Below, one piece after another: positions 12,601 through 23,281 of a stretch of 64,000 nt of DNA. The notes beneath the pieces are model-generated. The model saw only the letters and a list, made by a program, of their open reading frames with translations, was not told the DNA's origin and did not search any database. Position 1 is the stretch's first letter, and every line of letters starts with the position of its first letter. Source of the DNA: Sphaerolaimus hirsutus (Eukaryota; Nematoda; Chromadorea; Monhysterida; Sphaerolaimidae); contig OZ038460.1 of assembly GCA_964036195.1 (NCBI GenBank), forward strand, positions 13,829,504 to 13,893,503. The letters run 5' to 3'. Both the position numbers and the translations under genes were made by a program.

Positions 12601-15600
12601 TCTGGCCTTGCATGCATGTTTCTGATTTTTTGTAAAATTTTTGTAAAATTTTTGTAAAATGTGTCATTTTATTTTATTAATGACTTTTGGGAATAAAATA
12701 AAATAAAATAAAATGAAACAAGAATAAAATAAAAATAAAATAAAATTTTTATACAATTTTTATACAATTTTACTAAAATGAATTTTTATAAAACCAACCC
12801 TGCTTATGAATCGTAATTATTAGATTATATTTACATTTGAATCAGAGTAATGTTAAATATTAGTGTATAAGCTCTTTTGGGTAGTTTGCGATAGTTTTGT
12901 TCTTACAACCGTACAGAGAAATCACCCCATTATCCCATGAAACCTGCAATAGCTTAGCACCTAGGGTTGGAAAAAAATCAATTATTTTTAAACGCCTTGA
13001 TTTAAAAAAAATCAATTTAAAAAAATGGATTTTTAAAAATTAAAATCAGATTTTTTTTAATTCGCCCAAAAAAGTTTGGCGTGTTTTTATAAGTTCGAAA
13101 TATAATACAGTGCCACAGTGCCATCATGATTTTGATAGAAAAACCGCCATGCTAACATTGTAGCCTAACGCAAAAACTGTCACACTTGATTAGCATCACA
13201 TAAAACCTTTTTTTGATGCAAATGACCATTTTACTAAGTCATTTGTCGTGTGTGACGCTAGCTTTCTGACACATACCATAGTAACGATTTAGGTATTTAC
13301 ATAGTGCATGGTGTTTGTTGGATACATGCGTGGGCTTTCTTCAACGTTTTTCGATTAAGGCGGTTCCAAAATAGTGGGTTCCATGATCGGTGAAATTCTG
13401 CACGTTGGTAAGCATGTTGGTCTTTCAAATAAGACTCAGCAGAACTTTGATAAAAAAACTATGTCCAAAAGTGACTGCGTTCTTTATCCGCAGTCGTAGT
13501 TCGAATAAATCATCGGGCGTCAATCACACCGTATTCTCATAAACTCGGCGGCTGCAAAGTATGCACAGAATCCTACCATAATTTAACGAATAAAATCATT
13601 TGATAAATTTCGTCATTAATAATTCCATGGTAAAAACAAAATATTATGATGAAAAACTGTAAGTTTTGGTTCATTATTCAGATGGGTTATGGTAAGTTTC
13701 CACACTAAGTGTGATGTCCGCCGAGTATACGCATTATTTTTACGCCAATTGGCTCCCATATTCACGCATTCAAGTCATGCATTTATATCAATCTGGACAC
13801 GCCTAACCACGCGCCAGCGTGTTTAACCACAACTCTCACATCAACTGTCAGCTAAAATCGCCTCCCACAATGCAGGACCTCCAGCCTCTATTAGCCTGCG
13901 GCGGGGCGAGCTCTCTGCGAACTGTCTACCTGCCGGCCGCGTCGCGGACGGCCACCACCGGCGAGCCCGGCACCGCCGCCGACCAGGGCTTCATGCGCAT
14001 CCGCCCCCTGTGCTACGCTATCGGAGTTGGCAGTCGAGCTACTGTTAGGTCCAACGGTGAGTGGCTGAAAATGGGGTTACTGTGTGGGGGCGGTGATGGG
14101 TCTGGGTTGTTTGGCTGGGGAAATTGATTTGCCCGGGTTCGGTCGCCGCGCACTGTTTATTTTCAGTGTGCTCATTTGAGAGTGCACCTAAATATGTACT
14201 CGAGTACCTGCGTAAGTATTTAAGTATATTAAGTATTTGTCTGTGTAACAAAGTTTGTGCTGCGCCGCGCGCCGTGCCCGACTACCGACGGCATTAGTAT
14301 GCGCTGATGCGAACCCTGAAAGTGGGCACTATTTTTAGCCTGGCTTGTATCAAGCGTATTTATTTGTACGCCTTTTACGCTTCAATTCAAAAGAAATATG
14401 AGCAAGGCGGCCAGGGACCTAGCCACCAGAATGAAATGCGTCCGCAAAAACGGCATCGACCATTCCTTCACCTACCCGATGGACGTATCATTGGCCTCTG
14501 GCACGTTGCCAACTGCATCGAAACATTCAAGCGACACATACATATTCTCGCCTATACGTCGCATCTCCATTGGTTGCGCAGCGCCGCTACTCGCGAACGG
14601 CGCGGCGACTCAACAGACTGAAGAAGCGCATCGGCGCGCCAGCCACCAGCGGCAAGTGTTCGATTTCGAGCCCTACGCCGGCGGGTTTTCCTGCAGTCCT
14701 TCACCGGTGAGTTGACCAATGTTCATTTTTGGGTTTGCAATGGTTTATGGGTGGGTGGGCTTGAAGGGTACTTTTGTAACGCAAATAGGTAGCGTTTTTT
14801 GGGCGCCTATCGACGTACGCCACTGAAATTTGGGAATCGCATAAATTTTTTTGAAAGCATTTGAGTTTACCAGAATGAGCAGTTTGTCAACTACTATTGA
14901 CGGTGATTCAAATTGATTCATTCTGGTAAGCTCAAATGTGTTCAAAACAAATTTAGGAGTTTTCCGAATTTAGATGGTGTGCTAGTGTGCGTGGCCACGT
15001 TGTGGTAAGTGTGTACAATCAGGTTTTCTTGGTATTACATTAAATATCGTGGAATGAGCACAGACTCGTTTATCTGATTTAATTATCATTGAATGCCAAA
15101 TTTTCATTTTACGTTCATTTTACGTCGATATTGCGGTCACATGCCGCGATTTTGCGCTTTGCGCCTTTACCGATTCACCGCACCGTATTGTGATTTCGGT
15201 GTGTCACGTCGCGACGCGGTGCGGCACTTTTCTTTGGGCCGATTTTTGCGTGGTGCCCCGCTGCGATCCCTATTACGCGCCCACATAATTCATCCTTCCA
15301 TCCCGAGTCCAAACTTGTTTCTTGTACAGCGAATCAATTTACGTTTGCTCGGTTGCATTGCGTGCAGCGACGCATTACGATCGAAAGCCGAACAGTAAAT
15401 AAATACGCTATTATTTTGTCCGACTGAATTGTGACCAGTCGGCTTTTAGAAAAAAACAATTCTGTTCACTCTGAAAACTCTCACTTTTTTTGCCAAAAAC
15501 CGGGCAGCGGCATGGACGGCTACGCGCGGCTCACGTACAGCCATTCATTTTGCAGCGAGCTCACGCAGGTATTGACGGCGTCGATTAGTCATGAAAAGTG

Positions 15601-18600
15601 TATTCAGGTCCAATCGTGCACTGTACCTTCCTTGTCAAGTGACAGAAAAGTTTCAACCTGTTTCATTTGGCGCACACATGGCCGCTCCACACACAACGAT
15701 TTTTAAAATAAGTTCCAACGTTTTTTGGCAAAGTATGAATACCGTATTTATTCTAATAGAAGAGCGCCGTTCTATTTTTTCTCGTCAACCTCCAATAGAA
15801 CGCCAGCTAAACAAGTTGACGAAAAAAATAAAGCGGCGCTCTTCTATTAGAAGAAATATGGTATTCCTACTTTGCCAAAAAACGTTCGAACTTATTTTTA
15901 AAGTCGCAGTGTGTGGAGCACCATTTGTGGTCATTTGACAAGGCCGTATGCAAGCTACCATTTATCTTCAATGCAACCAATCAATATCCTTCACCGCGCG
16001 CGCAGGAGCAGGCGGGCGCGTGCGGCACGCTGGCGTCGCTCGGCTCCGCGTCGGCGTCGGGCGGCAACAACAACAACAACGACGGCGGCCGGCGGTCGGC
16101 CAGCATGCCCATGGCGCTGACGCACGCACAGCACCAGCGGCACACGGCCGCCGCCGCCTGGCCCGTCGGCAAGGAGCACGTGTGCGCCGCGCTGCTCGGC
16201 CTCGCCATGATCATCGTGTCCAGCATGGGGCTGGCGGCCGTCGCCCTCGCGTTACTGCTCGTGCTGCAGTTTTGTGAGTGAGGTTGTTTTTTTTTGGGGG
16301 GGGGGGATTATTCGGGATTATGCTTTCTTTTGTTCTAAATTATTTAGCAATTGGTTGTGGCTTATTGTGCATTTGCGTTCCCTCATCCCTGGCTTTATTT
16401 CAGTTTCGCCTGTTTTCGGCAAAATAGTCACTATTGGTTCGTTGGTTTCATCATTGCATTGCTTTTCGCTTGCACTAACAGTACTACACTAATACGTTTG
16501 CAGTGATAAAAGTGATTTATACATGATTTAAAGTTTTTTAAGTTTAAATTTACCCATGCTAAAAGGGGTAAATTATAAAACTACACAAATACCTTTAAGG
16601 TACCTAATTACGGTATTTATGTAAAAAAATAAGCCCCTATCTAATCTTTCTCGTATACTCATGCACTGCGCAGACACGCAACAACTGTCCATCGCGAACA
16701 TGTCCAGGGCGGTTGGCGCGCACATGCAGCCGTGGTCCCCGGCGGTCGGCAGTTTGCATGACATTTCTTCCGTTACTGCAGGTCTGTACTTTACCTACTT
16801 TATCCAGTATCTTAAATACTTAGTCGCCCACGATCAATCGCCCCTTTGAAACACCAGCGTGTAAGCGAAACCATTTGGGATAAACCACTCGCCAGTGTGA
16901 ACTGTACAATTTGATTCCCTTGAAAACAAAAACAAATGAAGCATAAGACAACTGAGAAATGAATACACTTCGTTTCAATGAGTACAGTTGTTTTTGAGTA
17001 ATGGAATAGAAATCTCAGTGGCGCTTGTTTGTAATGAACTTCACGAAAAATTTTCATGAATAGTTCTCATTTCATTAAAATACCTCGCGAGTCGCGACTG
17101 TAACTCACCGCAAGTCTGCGCCGCAAAACTGTCTGTCAAAACGACCGGGGTTCATTCAAGAGTATCCAACTCCAAAATTAATCTCCAAAATCCCATCAAC
17201 CAATCATCACCCAAATTAGGGTTGGCACTTGATTTTTTTAAACTAAGTTTAATATAAAAAATCGAAAGGCATAATTTCTGGTATACATGCACTAGGTAAA
17301 TTTATGCGATTAAAAAATTATTTTTTTCCAACCCTGTCCCAAACACCTCACAAATATGTCTGTCCACATCTACAGGCCTGTCGCTCACGTGCAGCGTGTG
17401 CGCCTGGTGCACGTGCACCGTGCAGCTGTTCATGTGCCTGAAGACGCTAAAGTTCGCGCCCGAGCGCGCCTACGCCCGCGTGCTCCAGTACCTCCAGCAG
17501 GCGGCATATCTGAGATTTATAGCCGTGTTCTCGTTTTTCTTCAGCTTTCCACTCGTGATCATGAGTTTGTTTTGCGGGTTTGAGGATTTGTTTTGAGTTG
17601 ACGGGTTTGGGTGGGTGTGTTTGAAGACTTTTCTGTACTGGGGTGTAGATTTTAGGCTGGCATGTTCAAACAAGGAGGGAAAACGCTGTCTTTTTAACAG
17701 GCCACTAAAAATTGAATACGTTTTTTTACCGATGAAAAAGCTGGTCATCCCTAGTTCAAACGACCATTTTCTCAGTGATTTGGCCGTCCGCAATTTACCC
17801 TCTAATGATGTTCATGAGCCCGTACGAGATCAAAACCTTGATCAACCCTTAAAAGTCTTGAATGTATCAACACTCGCTCAACCCGCCCTTGTCTTCAGGC
17901 GTGCTGTGCGTGGTGCACCTGTTCGGCTCCATGTTCGGCTCGCTCACCGCCGCCGCCATCTTCTCCGTGGTGGCCGGCGCGGGCGTGCTCGTGTGCGGCC
18001 TGGTGCTCGGCCACGCCGCCTACTCGTGGCTCTACGGCCCGCTGGCCGCGCTGGTCGCGCTTAGAGCGGCGGCGCAGCATGCGTTGCAGCAGCAGGTTTG
18101 ATTGTATATGTTATGCTTGTTGGCGGTAAACAGACTAGTTGACACAAGTGTGTCAACTGGTTTGTGTCAACTGGTGTGTGTCAACTCAGATTTCGGCTTC
18201 ACGTGGCGCAAGGCGACCTCGAAATGCACAAATGTTGGATTGTGGCAATGTTGAAGAATAAATATATGGAAAATGCATTTGGAGATCGCTCTGCGACACT
18301 TGAAGTCGAAATCTTAGTTGACACATGCTAGTTGACTCATGCGTGTCAACTAGTGTGTGGGCCGCCATTGTTGCCGTTTTGGTTGTTAGTTAGTTTTTTT
18401 GCGCGTGCAGAACCGAATTTATGTAATTTTGACCACTGAAACCGTCAATATTTACTATTTCGTTATGTTTGTTTGTTTTTATTTTCCGCAGATGGTTATG
18501 CACGTGCACCAATGCAAATGTGAGACTATTGAATACGGGTCTCAATTACACAAATCTTGTTATTTGTTTAGTTAAGGTTTCTGTTTTTATCGCTTTATTC

Positions 18601-20264
18601 GCAGAATCGAGTGGACACCCTTTCAAAAAAGAATTTGGAGGAGACAAAGTATTCGATGAGCAGTGGCAAAAATCTATCCACGTTGGTATAGAAAAAATCT
18701 CACTATGGTTTCTTTTTCTGAAGTGCGCTGCGATGCGGGTGCGCCTTGGTATTATAAAGCGGCGTTTACACGGATTTGCTGTGACGACAAAAAACGAAAT
18801 TTTTATAACTGTTCTTGTGCAATCAACGTGAAATATATTACATGTGTGATACCTCAATTGATCGTGATTGTGCCAGCTTCACTGCCTGGGGCATACATCA
18901 AATTCCATAATTTCCCTAATCACGCACACTAGATCACACTTTTTTCATGTTGTCGTAGCTTTGTCGGAGGGTTTGTTCTACGCGGCCTCAAAAATACATT
19001 ATCTGTTGTGCATTATTGCAGAATCTATAAAAATTAAATATTGTTCCATGCAATGGGGTCGATCAAATAATGATCAATTGAGGCGTCCAATCTCTATACT
19101 TATTGGTTTTCACCCAAAAACATGGTTGACAAAATCACAATTTTTGTCGTCACAAAGAATCCGTGTAAACACCGCCTAACAAAAAACATATTTTGGTCAG
19201 TGATGGTATTTCATGTTGAATAATTGCTCGTTGTTTTTGTCGATCCGTAAATTGGCATACATTTTTGCATTTGTACAATTACACATTTCTAGGGAGATAG
19301 ATAATCTGGATAAAGATAACAATATTGTACCTATTTCTTTCATGTCTGTGATCCCGCGTGTTGTATAGGCTTGTTTTTAGTTGCGTTACGATTTTGGCGT
19401 TTCTTTTATTTTTAGATGAATATGTTTTCAAGACATTCTCGTGAATTCGGCGACCGGCGTCAATAAAATAAATATTAAAAAATACATTGATGGGATAATT
19501 GATGTGGGTATTAGCTTTGTTTGGTTTTGAAGCCTTTTTCTAGTATATCACTAATTACCTTAACAATACTCATAAATAATTACCAGTTGAAGAAGCTTAA
19601 GAAGTACCAAATATGGGTAAATTATCACAGATATCCGCGGTGTGCCATTGAGTTCAGTTCAGTGTTTCTCATTTACAGTCTGAGTCTGATCGCGCCGGGC
19701 CACCGATTGGGCAAGTCGAGCGACAGGCCCGTGTTCTCGTCCGTTCTCTCCCTGGGGGCAGTCCCAGACCCTGTAAAGTGCCCTGGAAAATTTCAAATGT
19801 CATGCAAGGTGTCAAAAGTCATGTAAAGTGCCCTGGAAAATGTAAAATGTCATGCAAGTTGTCAAACGTCATGTAAAATGCCCTGCAATTTGGCAACTCG
19901 GTTTTACAAAACTCCCGTCATGCATTTTACATTTTCAATAACAGCCATTTTCCTTGGCATTTTCCATGACTTTAACCACTCTGTTTGCCATTTGACATTT
20001 TCCAGTCCATTTTACAGCGTCCGGGACTGGCACCGGGTGCGCAGCCGGCCTCCCAAAGTGCCGCCGCGCAACCAGTTGCCGCCGTTGGGCAGCTGCAAGT
20101 CGCCGGCCCACTTCTGCCGCGTCGAGCCGCCGGCGCCCACGCCGATCCCGGTCAGGCTGCTCGCTCTGTTGGAGAGCGGCCGCAGCGAAGTGGGCACTGC
20201 CAGGCGCGTGTTGTATAGTTGGTTGGAGGAGCTGTCGCTGCCGCGCAGTCTGCGTTATTTGTAA
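6653..20264 (+). CDS. Multi-exon gene for an unrecognised multi-pass membrane protein
   Basis: Start ATG at 6653. Supported exons are 6653-6770, 7367-7509, 13876-14056, about 14423-14706, 15508-15568, 16006-16273, 17376-17564, 17899-18095, 18605-18681, 19679 to about 19738, and about 20018-20264 ending in TAA. All junctions are phase-consistent except 14706 to 15508, where an exon is probably missing, and the last junction, which falls in an inserted element. The N-terminal half is polar and Ser/Thr/Pro/Gln-rich. The middle has at least four hydrophobic segments: one ending exon 16006 (ALLGLAMIIVSSMGL), a Cys-rich pair in exon 17376 and a long one in exon 17899 (AAAIFSVVAGAGVLVCGLV). The tail is basic and Pro-rich, ending LEELSLPRSLRYL. 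High G/C at third positions supports the frames. I do not recognise the family; function is unknown. Confidence 0.55.
7641..7940. mobile_element. hAT-like element, TAGAGGTGGCAAGCGAT termini
   Basis: Termini are TAGAGGTGGCAAGCGA and TTTTTCCAACCCCA, with an 8-bp duplication AGGCCAAT/AGCCCAAT (one mismatch). The interior carries AAGCGATTTTT-type motifs. It lies in the intron after the second exon of the membrane gene and is related to 26048-27639. Confidence 0.65.
9241..9782. mobile_element. hAT-like element, TAGGGTTCAAACG termini, TCGGGA array core
   Basis: Termini are TAGGGTTCAAACGGG and CCCGTTTGAACCCTA with a perfect 8-bp duplication CTCCCACC (9233-9240 and 9783-9790). TCGGGATCGGGATCGGG arrays occupy 9265-9425 and 9612-9770. 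Both arrays point the same way although the ends are inverted. A unique middle of about 180 bp separates them. The long open frames here (RDRDRD and similar) come only from the repeat unit. Confidence 0.9.
10023..10550. repeat. Near-perfect 528-bp palindrome
   Basis: Arms of about 258 bp (10023-10280 and 10293-10550) pair almost perfectly around the loop ATTGCAAGCAAA. ATTTCACGTCA occurs repeatedly in both arms. The transcript would form one long hairpin. It lies within the composite element at 8747-10870, in an intron of the membrane gene. Confidence 0.85.
11111..11648. mobile_element. hAT-like element, TAGGGTGGCA terminus, CGGTACGGTA array core
   Basis: The left end is TAGGGTGGCAAACGGTACGG and the right end TACGGTAAATTCTGCCACC. 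The 8-bp flank is GTTGACGT/GTTGACGC. Motifs GGTACGGTAA and GGTAAA recur on both sides of the middle in the same orientation. A truncated relative is at 34015. Confidence 0.7.
12071..12802. mobile_element. hAT-like element, CAGGGTTGGC terminus, AAAATAAAAT core
   Basis: Termini CAGGGTTGGCAAAAT and AAAACCAACCCTG are flanked by a perfect 8-bp duplication CTTATGAA (12063-12070 and 12803-12810). The core is AAAATAAAATAAAA and TTTTTGTAAAATT repeats. Positions about 12306-12440 contain a partial copy (CTGGGGGCAGTCCCAAGCAT) of the introner-like family described at 41150. Confidence 0.85.
12962..13080. mobile_element. Truncated hAT-like element
   Basis: It begins TAGGGTTGGAAAAAAATCA and continues with AAAAATCAATTT repeats like 17217-17336 and 26048-27639. 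No matching right end was found. Confidence 0.45.
13529..13729. repeat. Inverted-repeat element, TATACTCGGCGGA family
   Basis: The right end reads GTCCGCCGAGTATAC and the left a degenerate AAACTCGGCGGCT. The interior around 13660-13710 is the reverse complement of the start of 48841-49047, so these are two copies of one family. Another copy is at 40594-40873. Confidence 0.5.
14848..14950. repeat. Small palindromic MITE
   Basis: TTTTTGAAAGCATTTGAGTT at the left pairs with CTCAAATGTGTTCAAAA at the right around TGTCAACTACTATTGAC. A second copy is in a chondroitin synthase intron at 39917-40013; 31126-31320 is a longer relative. Confidence 0.55.
15684..15920. repeat. Inverted-repeat element in membrane-gene intron
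   Basis: GCTCCACACAC at the left pairs with GTGTGTGGAGC at the right, and internal stretches such as GTTTTTTGGCAAAGTATGAA and TTCTATTAGAAGA also pair. The flanking exons are 15508-15568 and 16006-16273. Confidence 0.6.
17217..17336. mobile_element. Short hAT-like element, TAGGGTTGGC terminus
   Basis: A 120-bp element with ends TAGGGTTGGCACTTGAT and TTTTTCCAACCCTG; flanks ACCCAAAT/TCCCAAAC match at 6 of 8. It lies just upstream of the exon beginning at 17376. Confidence 0.6.
18130..18366. repeat. Inverted-repeat element, CACACTAGTTGACA family
   Basis: The left end ACTAGTTGACACAAGTGTG and the right end GTGTCAACTAGTGTGTGGGC pair, with inner pairing of CGGCTTCACGTG and CACTTGAAGTCG. Copies are at 31880-32092 and 43051-43213. 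Confidence 0.6.
19752..20036. mobile_element. Introner-like palindromic element, copy A
   Basis: The left end CTGGGGGCAGTCCCAGACCC and right end GGGACTGGCACCGG belong to inverted arms rich in AAAATGTCATG motifs. The left arm contains a GTAAAG donor-like site and the right arm a CATTTTACAG acceptor-like site. It sits between the last two exons of the membrane gene. Outside the element the reading frame continues in register (TCC before, GTG after). The real splice pair is uncertain; GTCCGT at 19739 with the acceptor ending at 20017 keeps frame. Confidence 0.7.
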
Positions 20265-20425
20265 ATGTTTGTGGAGTTTATGGAGCGGTTTTGGTTGATT
20301 GTTTTTGCTTGTGGCCTGACATGTTTATCGTAGTATGGTCTAGTATCGGAAAATGGGCCTTGAAACTTTAGTTTGCGCCCTGCTTCGAGCAGGGTTCGAA
20401 CAAAATTTTAACTTTAATAGTGTTT

Positions 20426-22961
20426 CTACCTCAATCTAGTGTGTCTACTATCAGTATCATCAGGTAGGTGCAGAATTTCCCCCAGCGGGGTGCGTCGCAT
20501 CAGTTTGGGCTTTCTGATACCACCCGCCGACTTGTCGCTGTCATGAAGGGCTAATCTCTGGTCGTAATTGTGCGACCGCAGCGGCCTACGCAGATTTGGG
20601 CGGCGCCTGTCGCGCGGCAGTGTGGGCCGTCGCATGGAATGTCCCATGGGCGTGTCGCTGGACACACTGCGGGTGGACAGTGGTCACTTTTTTATGATCA
20701 TCCCTGAGGCGTACCGTTGTTTTTGCAACCCACCCGTTTACTCTGGCGGGCATAATTTTTGGCGGTTTCATTTCAGGCAAGTCGTGAAGACGCCAAGGAT
20801 TTCCACGCGACAGCGACAGCGACTGCGGCGTTTCGAGTTGCCGGTTTATCAAGTTGGAGGGTTCCCCGCCGCCGAAAAATCGATTGATCGGTACGCTGGG
20901 TTGGCTGGGGGGTTTTGTTGTTGAATTTTTTGAAACTGTGCCAAATTTACCTTGTCCTCAGTCTGTCAGTGTTCAATGTTGGGGGAAGTCCAGACAAGGC
21001 CTGTTGCACGTTGGAAAATGGGTGCGGCGGCGGCGTTGACGTCTGAAAATATGTTTTTGTGTGGGTTTCCACTGCAAGTTTCATGCGCGCATATTTTGTA
21101 TTTAAGCCAATGTCAAAATAATGATTGCACCACCTTTGCCTGCATCGCATTCACGAGCCTCGCGAATTGACTATTTATACTAGTGGATGGATCTAAACTG
21201 GCCGCCAGACGCGGTTTGCCGCCATCGCCGATGTTTTCTGGCTGCGTTTCTTGCTGTTGCGGCTGACTCTTCGCCGGCGGCAGTGGCGGCACGTCGGCAA
21301 AATTCGTCAAAGTATCGAAAACTTGTGCATTCTGCCGCTGTATGCCGTTGAGCAGCTGAGTCTGCCTCCTGGCGGCGACAATAGCATCTTGCTGCAGTCG
21401 CGCGCGCGCGATCAACTGCGCCTGACGCTGGTGGTGCTGCAGCGCTTCCAGTTGCTGCAGCTGGGAGCGCGCTTGCGCGGGAATCGCGCGGCCCGGTCGC
21501 GCTGCGAGGATTAAATGTGTCAGTGCTGCACTGCAACTACACTGCTTTATCTTGGGTTTGCGTCACTCAGCGGTGTGCCTCGGCGCAAGTAAACTCTGAG
21601 CGGAAATAAGCTCTCAGCGCATGTAATCTACGCCCAGTCAGGGGGTTATCTAGTCAATTTGGACCCCACCGAGCTTACTTGCGCTCAGAGTTTCCGCCGC
21701 GTCACCCACCTGCACCCCTAGCTGCGGCACTGATTTGCGGCAGAAACTGCCGCATGAGTCCGCTGAGCATGTTGTTGAGGAACTTTTCCTTGCCTTCCTC
21801 TTGTTTCTTCTCCCGATAGCCCGGCTCCAAGCGTTCCTTGATGTTCTGCAGCTGCTGCTCGCTGGGAATGGGCACCGGGATGCCGTTCTTTTGCAGCACG
21901 TCGATGAACGTCTCGCCGTTGTTGCGTTGGACCAGTTGCGCTTGCTGAAGGTGTCGGTTAAGTTTTTCGAGTGTACATGGGTGAATTGTGTGCCGGGTAT
22001 AGTATTTCAAATGTATTTACGTTTATTCGGAAAATACGTATACTCGAGTACTGAGTAAATATTTACTTTTACGTTTCCTTCGGAAATAATACCTGTACTC
22101 AACTTCACGCGTACTTTTTGAAAGTACGCGAGTACAGGAAACGTCGACGAATCTCTTTTTTACTCACTTTTTTGTTTTCCTGAGTACAAAATCGAAAAAA
22201 AAACACTTGATATTACGTCATCCGTGTGTAAAAATACTGATTTTTACGTTTACTCACCTTTTACGCGGAGTAAAAGTAAAAAATAGTACTGTACGTTTTC
22301 TGTACTCAGGGGTGAGTGAAATTAAATACCTTCAGTCCAGTAAGAAAAAGTTCATACTTTTAACAACTCTGGTGCTGAGCTTACGTTCGATTGCAACGAG
22401 GCCACCTCCCTGGCGAGGCTGTCGATGGGCGCTGCACTGAGCTGCCTGGCGAAGTCAGGGTTCGATATTTCCAGTATGTCGATTTGTTGCTGTACAGCGT
22501 CGCGGGCAAATGCTGTTTTTCCCTCTTGCAACAGCCTGCGTGTTTCCGGTCTCGGTTTTTTATCGCAGAATGTGTATTCAATGGATCGTATTCTGTGCAC
22601 AGAATGTACCATAATTTGATGAATAAAGTCTGAGACATTTTTCACATGTCCAATAGTCCAATATATTTATTGCGTGGAAGAAAAATTATCAAACAGAATT
22701 TCAGTGGACAATCAGTTATAGTTGGCATGCTGCCAATGTGAAGGCATCAATTGCGCATCAAGGAAAGCCCCTGAGTAAATTTACGCACTAACCTGTCCAG
22801 CGCGCCGGCGCCCATCCGCTCGCCCATGAGCGGCAGCGCTTCAATAAACTGCTTAGCCAGTTGACCAGTGCGAGTGCGCTCCAAAAATTCATCCAACTTT
22901 TTCTGCCGCTGCTCCAACGAGGGCGTGGTTGGCAGCGGCGGCAGCGTGGGCATGCTCAAGC
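20426..22961 (-). CDS. Unrecognised Gln-rich helical protein, multi-exon, partial
   Basis: Minus-strand exons with phase-consistent junctions are 22961-22793, 22592-22385, 21944-21710 and 21501 to about 21144 or the stop near 21113. The tentative 3' exons are about 20868-20743 and 20667-20426 (stop TAG); their phases were not reconciled, so an exon may be missing or these belong elsewhere. The first exon enters with two bases of a split codon, so the start lies further right and was not found. The protein has charged helical stretches (SLEQRQKKLDEFLERTRTG; KERLEPGYREKKQEEGKEKF), then a Gln-rich coiled-coil-like region (SQLQQLEALQHHQRQAQL) and a basic C-terminal exon with RRPTLPRDRRRPNLRRP. 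No transmembrane segment or catalytic motif was seen. It is convergent with the membrane gene ending at 20264. Function is unknown. Confidence 0.5.
21990..22332. repeat. Element rich in GAGTAC and TTTACG motifs
   Basis: Short words ACGTTTACTC, GAGTAC and AAGTACGCG recur in both orientations in an intron of the minus-strand gene. This resembles the array cores of the hAT-like elements, but no clean termini were found. Confidence 0.4.
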
Positions 22962-23100
22962 CTGGGATTGTGAAAAGTGAGGGGATTGTGAAAAGCGGGT
23001 TGATGTTAGCGCTTGGCAGCGGCGGGCTGGTCGTTGCCGCCGTGCTGCTCGTGGTGTGGCCTGCCCGTGTGTTAGTTGTTGGTTAGTTGTTAGTGGTTAG

Positions 23101-23281
23101 TAGGGTTCAAGCGGGGCCACGGTCCTGGTAGATGGTTCGGCAAATTTCAGGGACTGAGGCGGTACCGGTTCCGGTACGATGCCCCAGTCCCGGTTTCCTT
23201 CCCGGTCCCGGCTTCCGTCCCGGTCCCGGTAAGAAAAATTTCTGGTCCCGGTCCCGAAAAACTGGTCGCGTTTGAACCCTA
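23101..23281. mobile_element. hAT-like element, TAGGGTTCAAGCG terminus, CCCGGT core
   Basis: Termini TAGGGTTCAAGCGGGGCC and CGCGTTTGAACCCTA are flanked by a perfect 8-bp duplication GTGGTTAG (23093-23100 and 23282-23289). The core is GGTCCCGGT repeats. It is related to 45780-45942. Confidence 0.85.

Noticed and set aside
12071-12802. Possible gene or poly(A) retrocopy because of AAAATAAAA runs
   Set aside because: The runs are the core of an element with CAGGG ends and a perfect 8-bp target duplication.
20568-20848. Plus-strand exons reading GLRRFGRRLSRGSVG and VVKTPRISTRQRQRL
   Set aside because: They have AG and GT edges, but the minus-strand reading is longer and ends in a stop in a natural frame; the evidence is not decisive, so only the minus model was listed as tentative.
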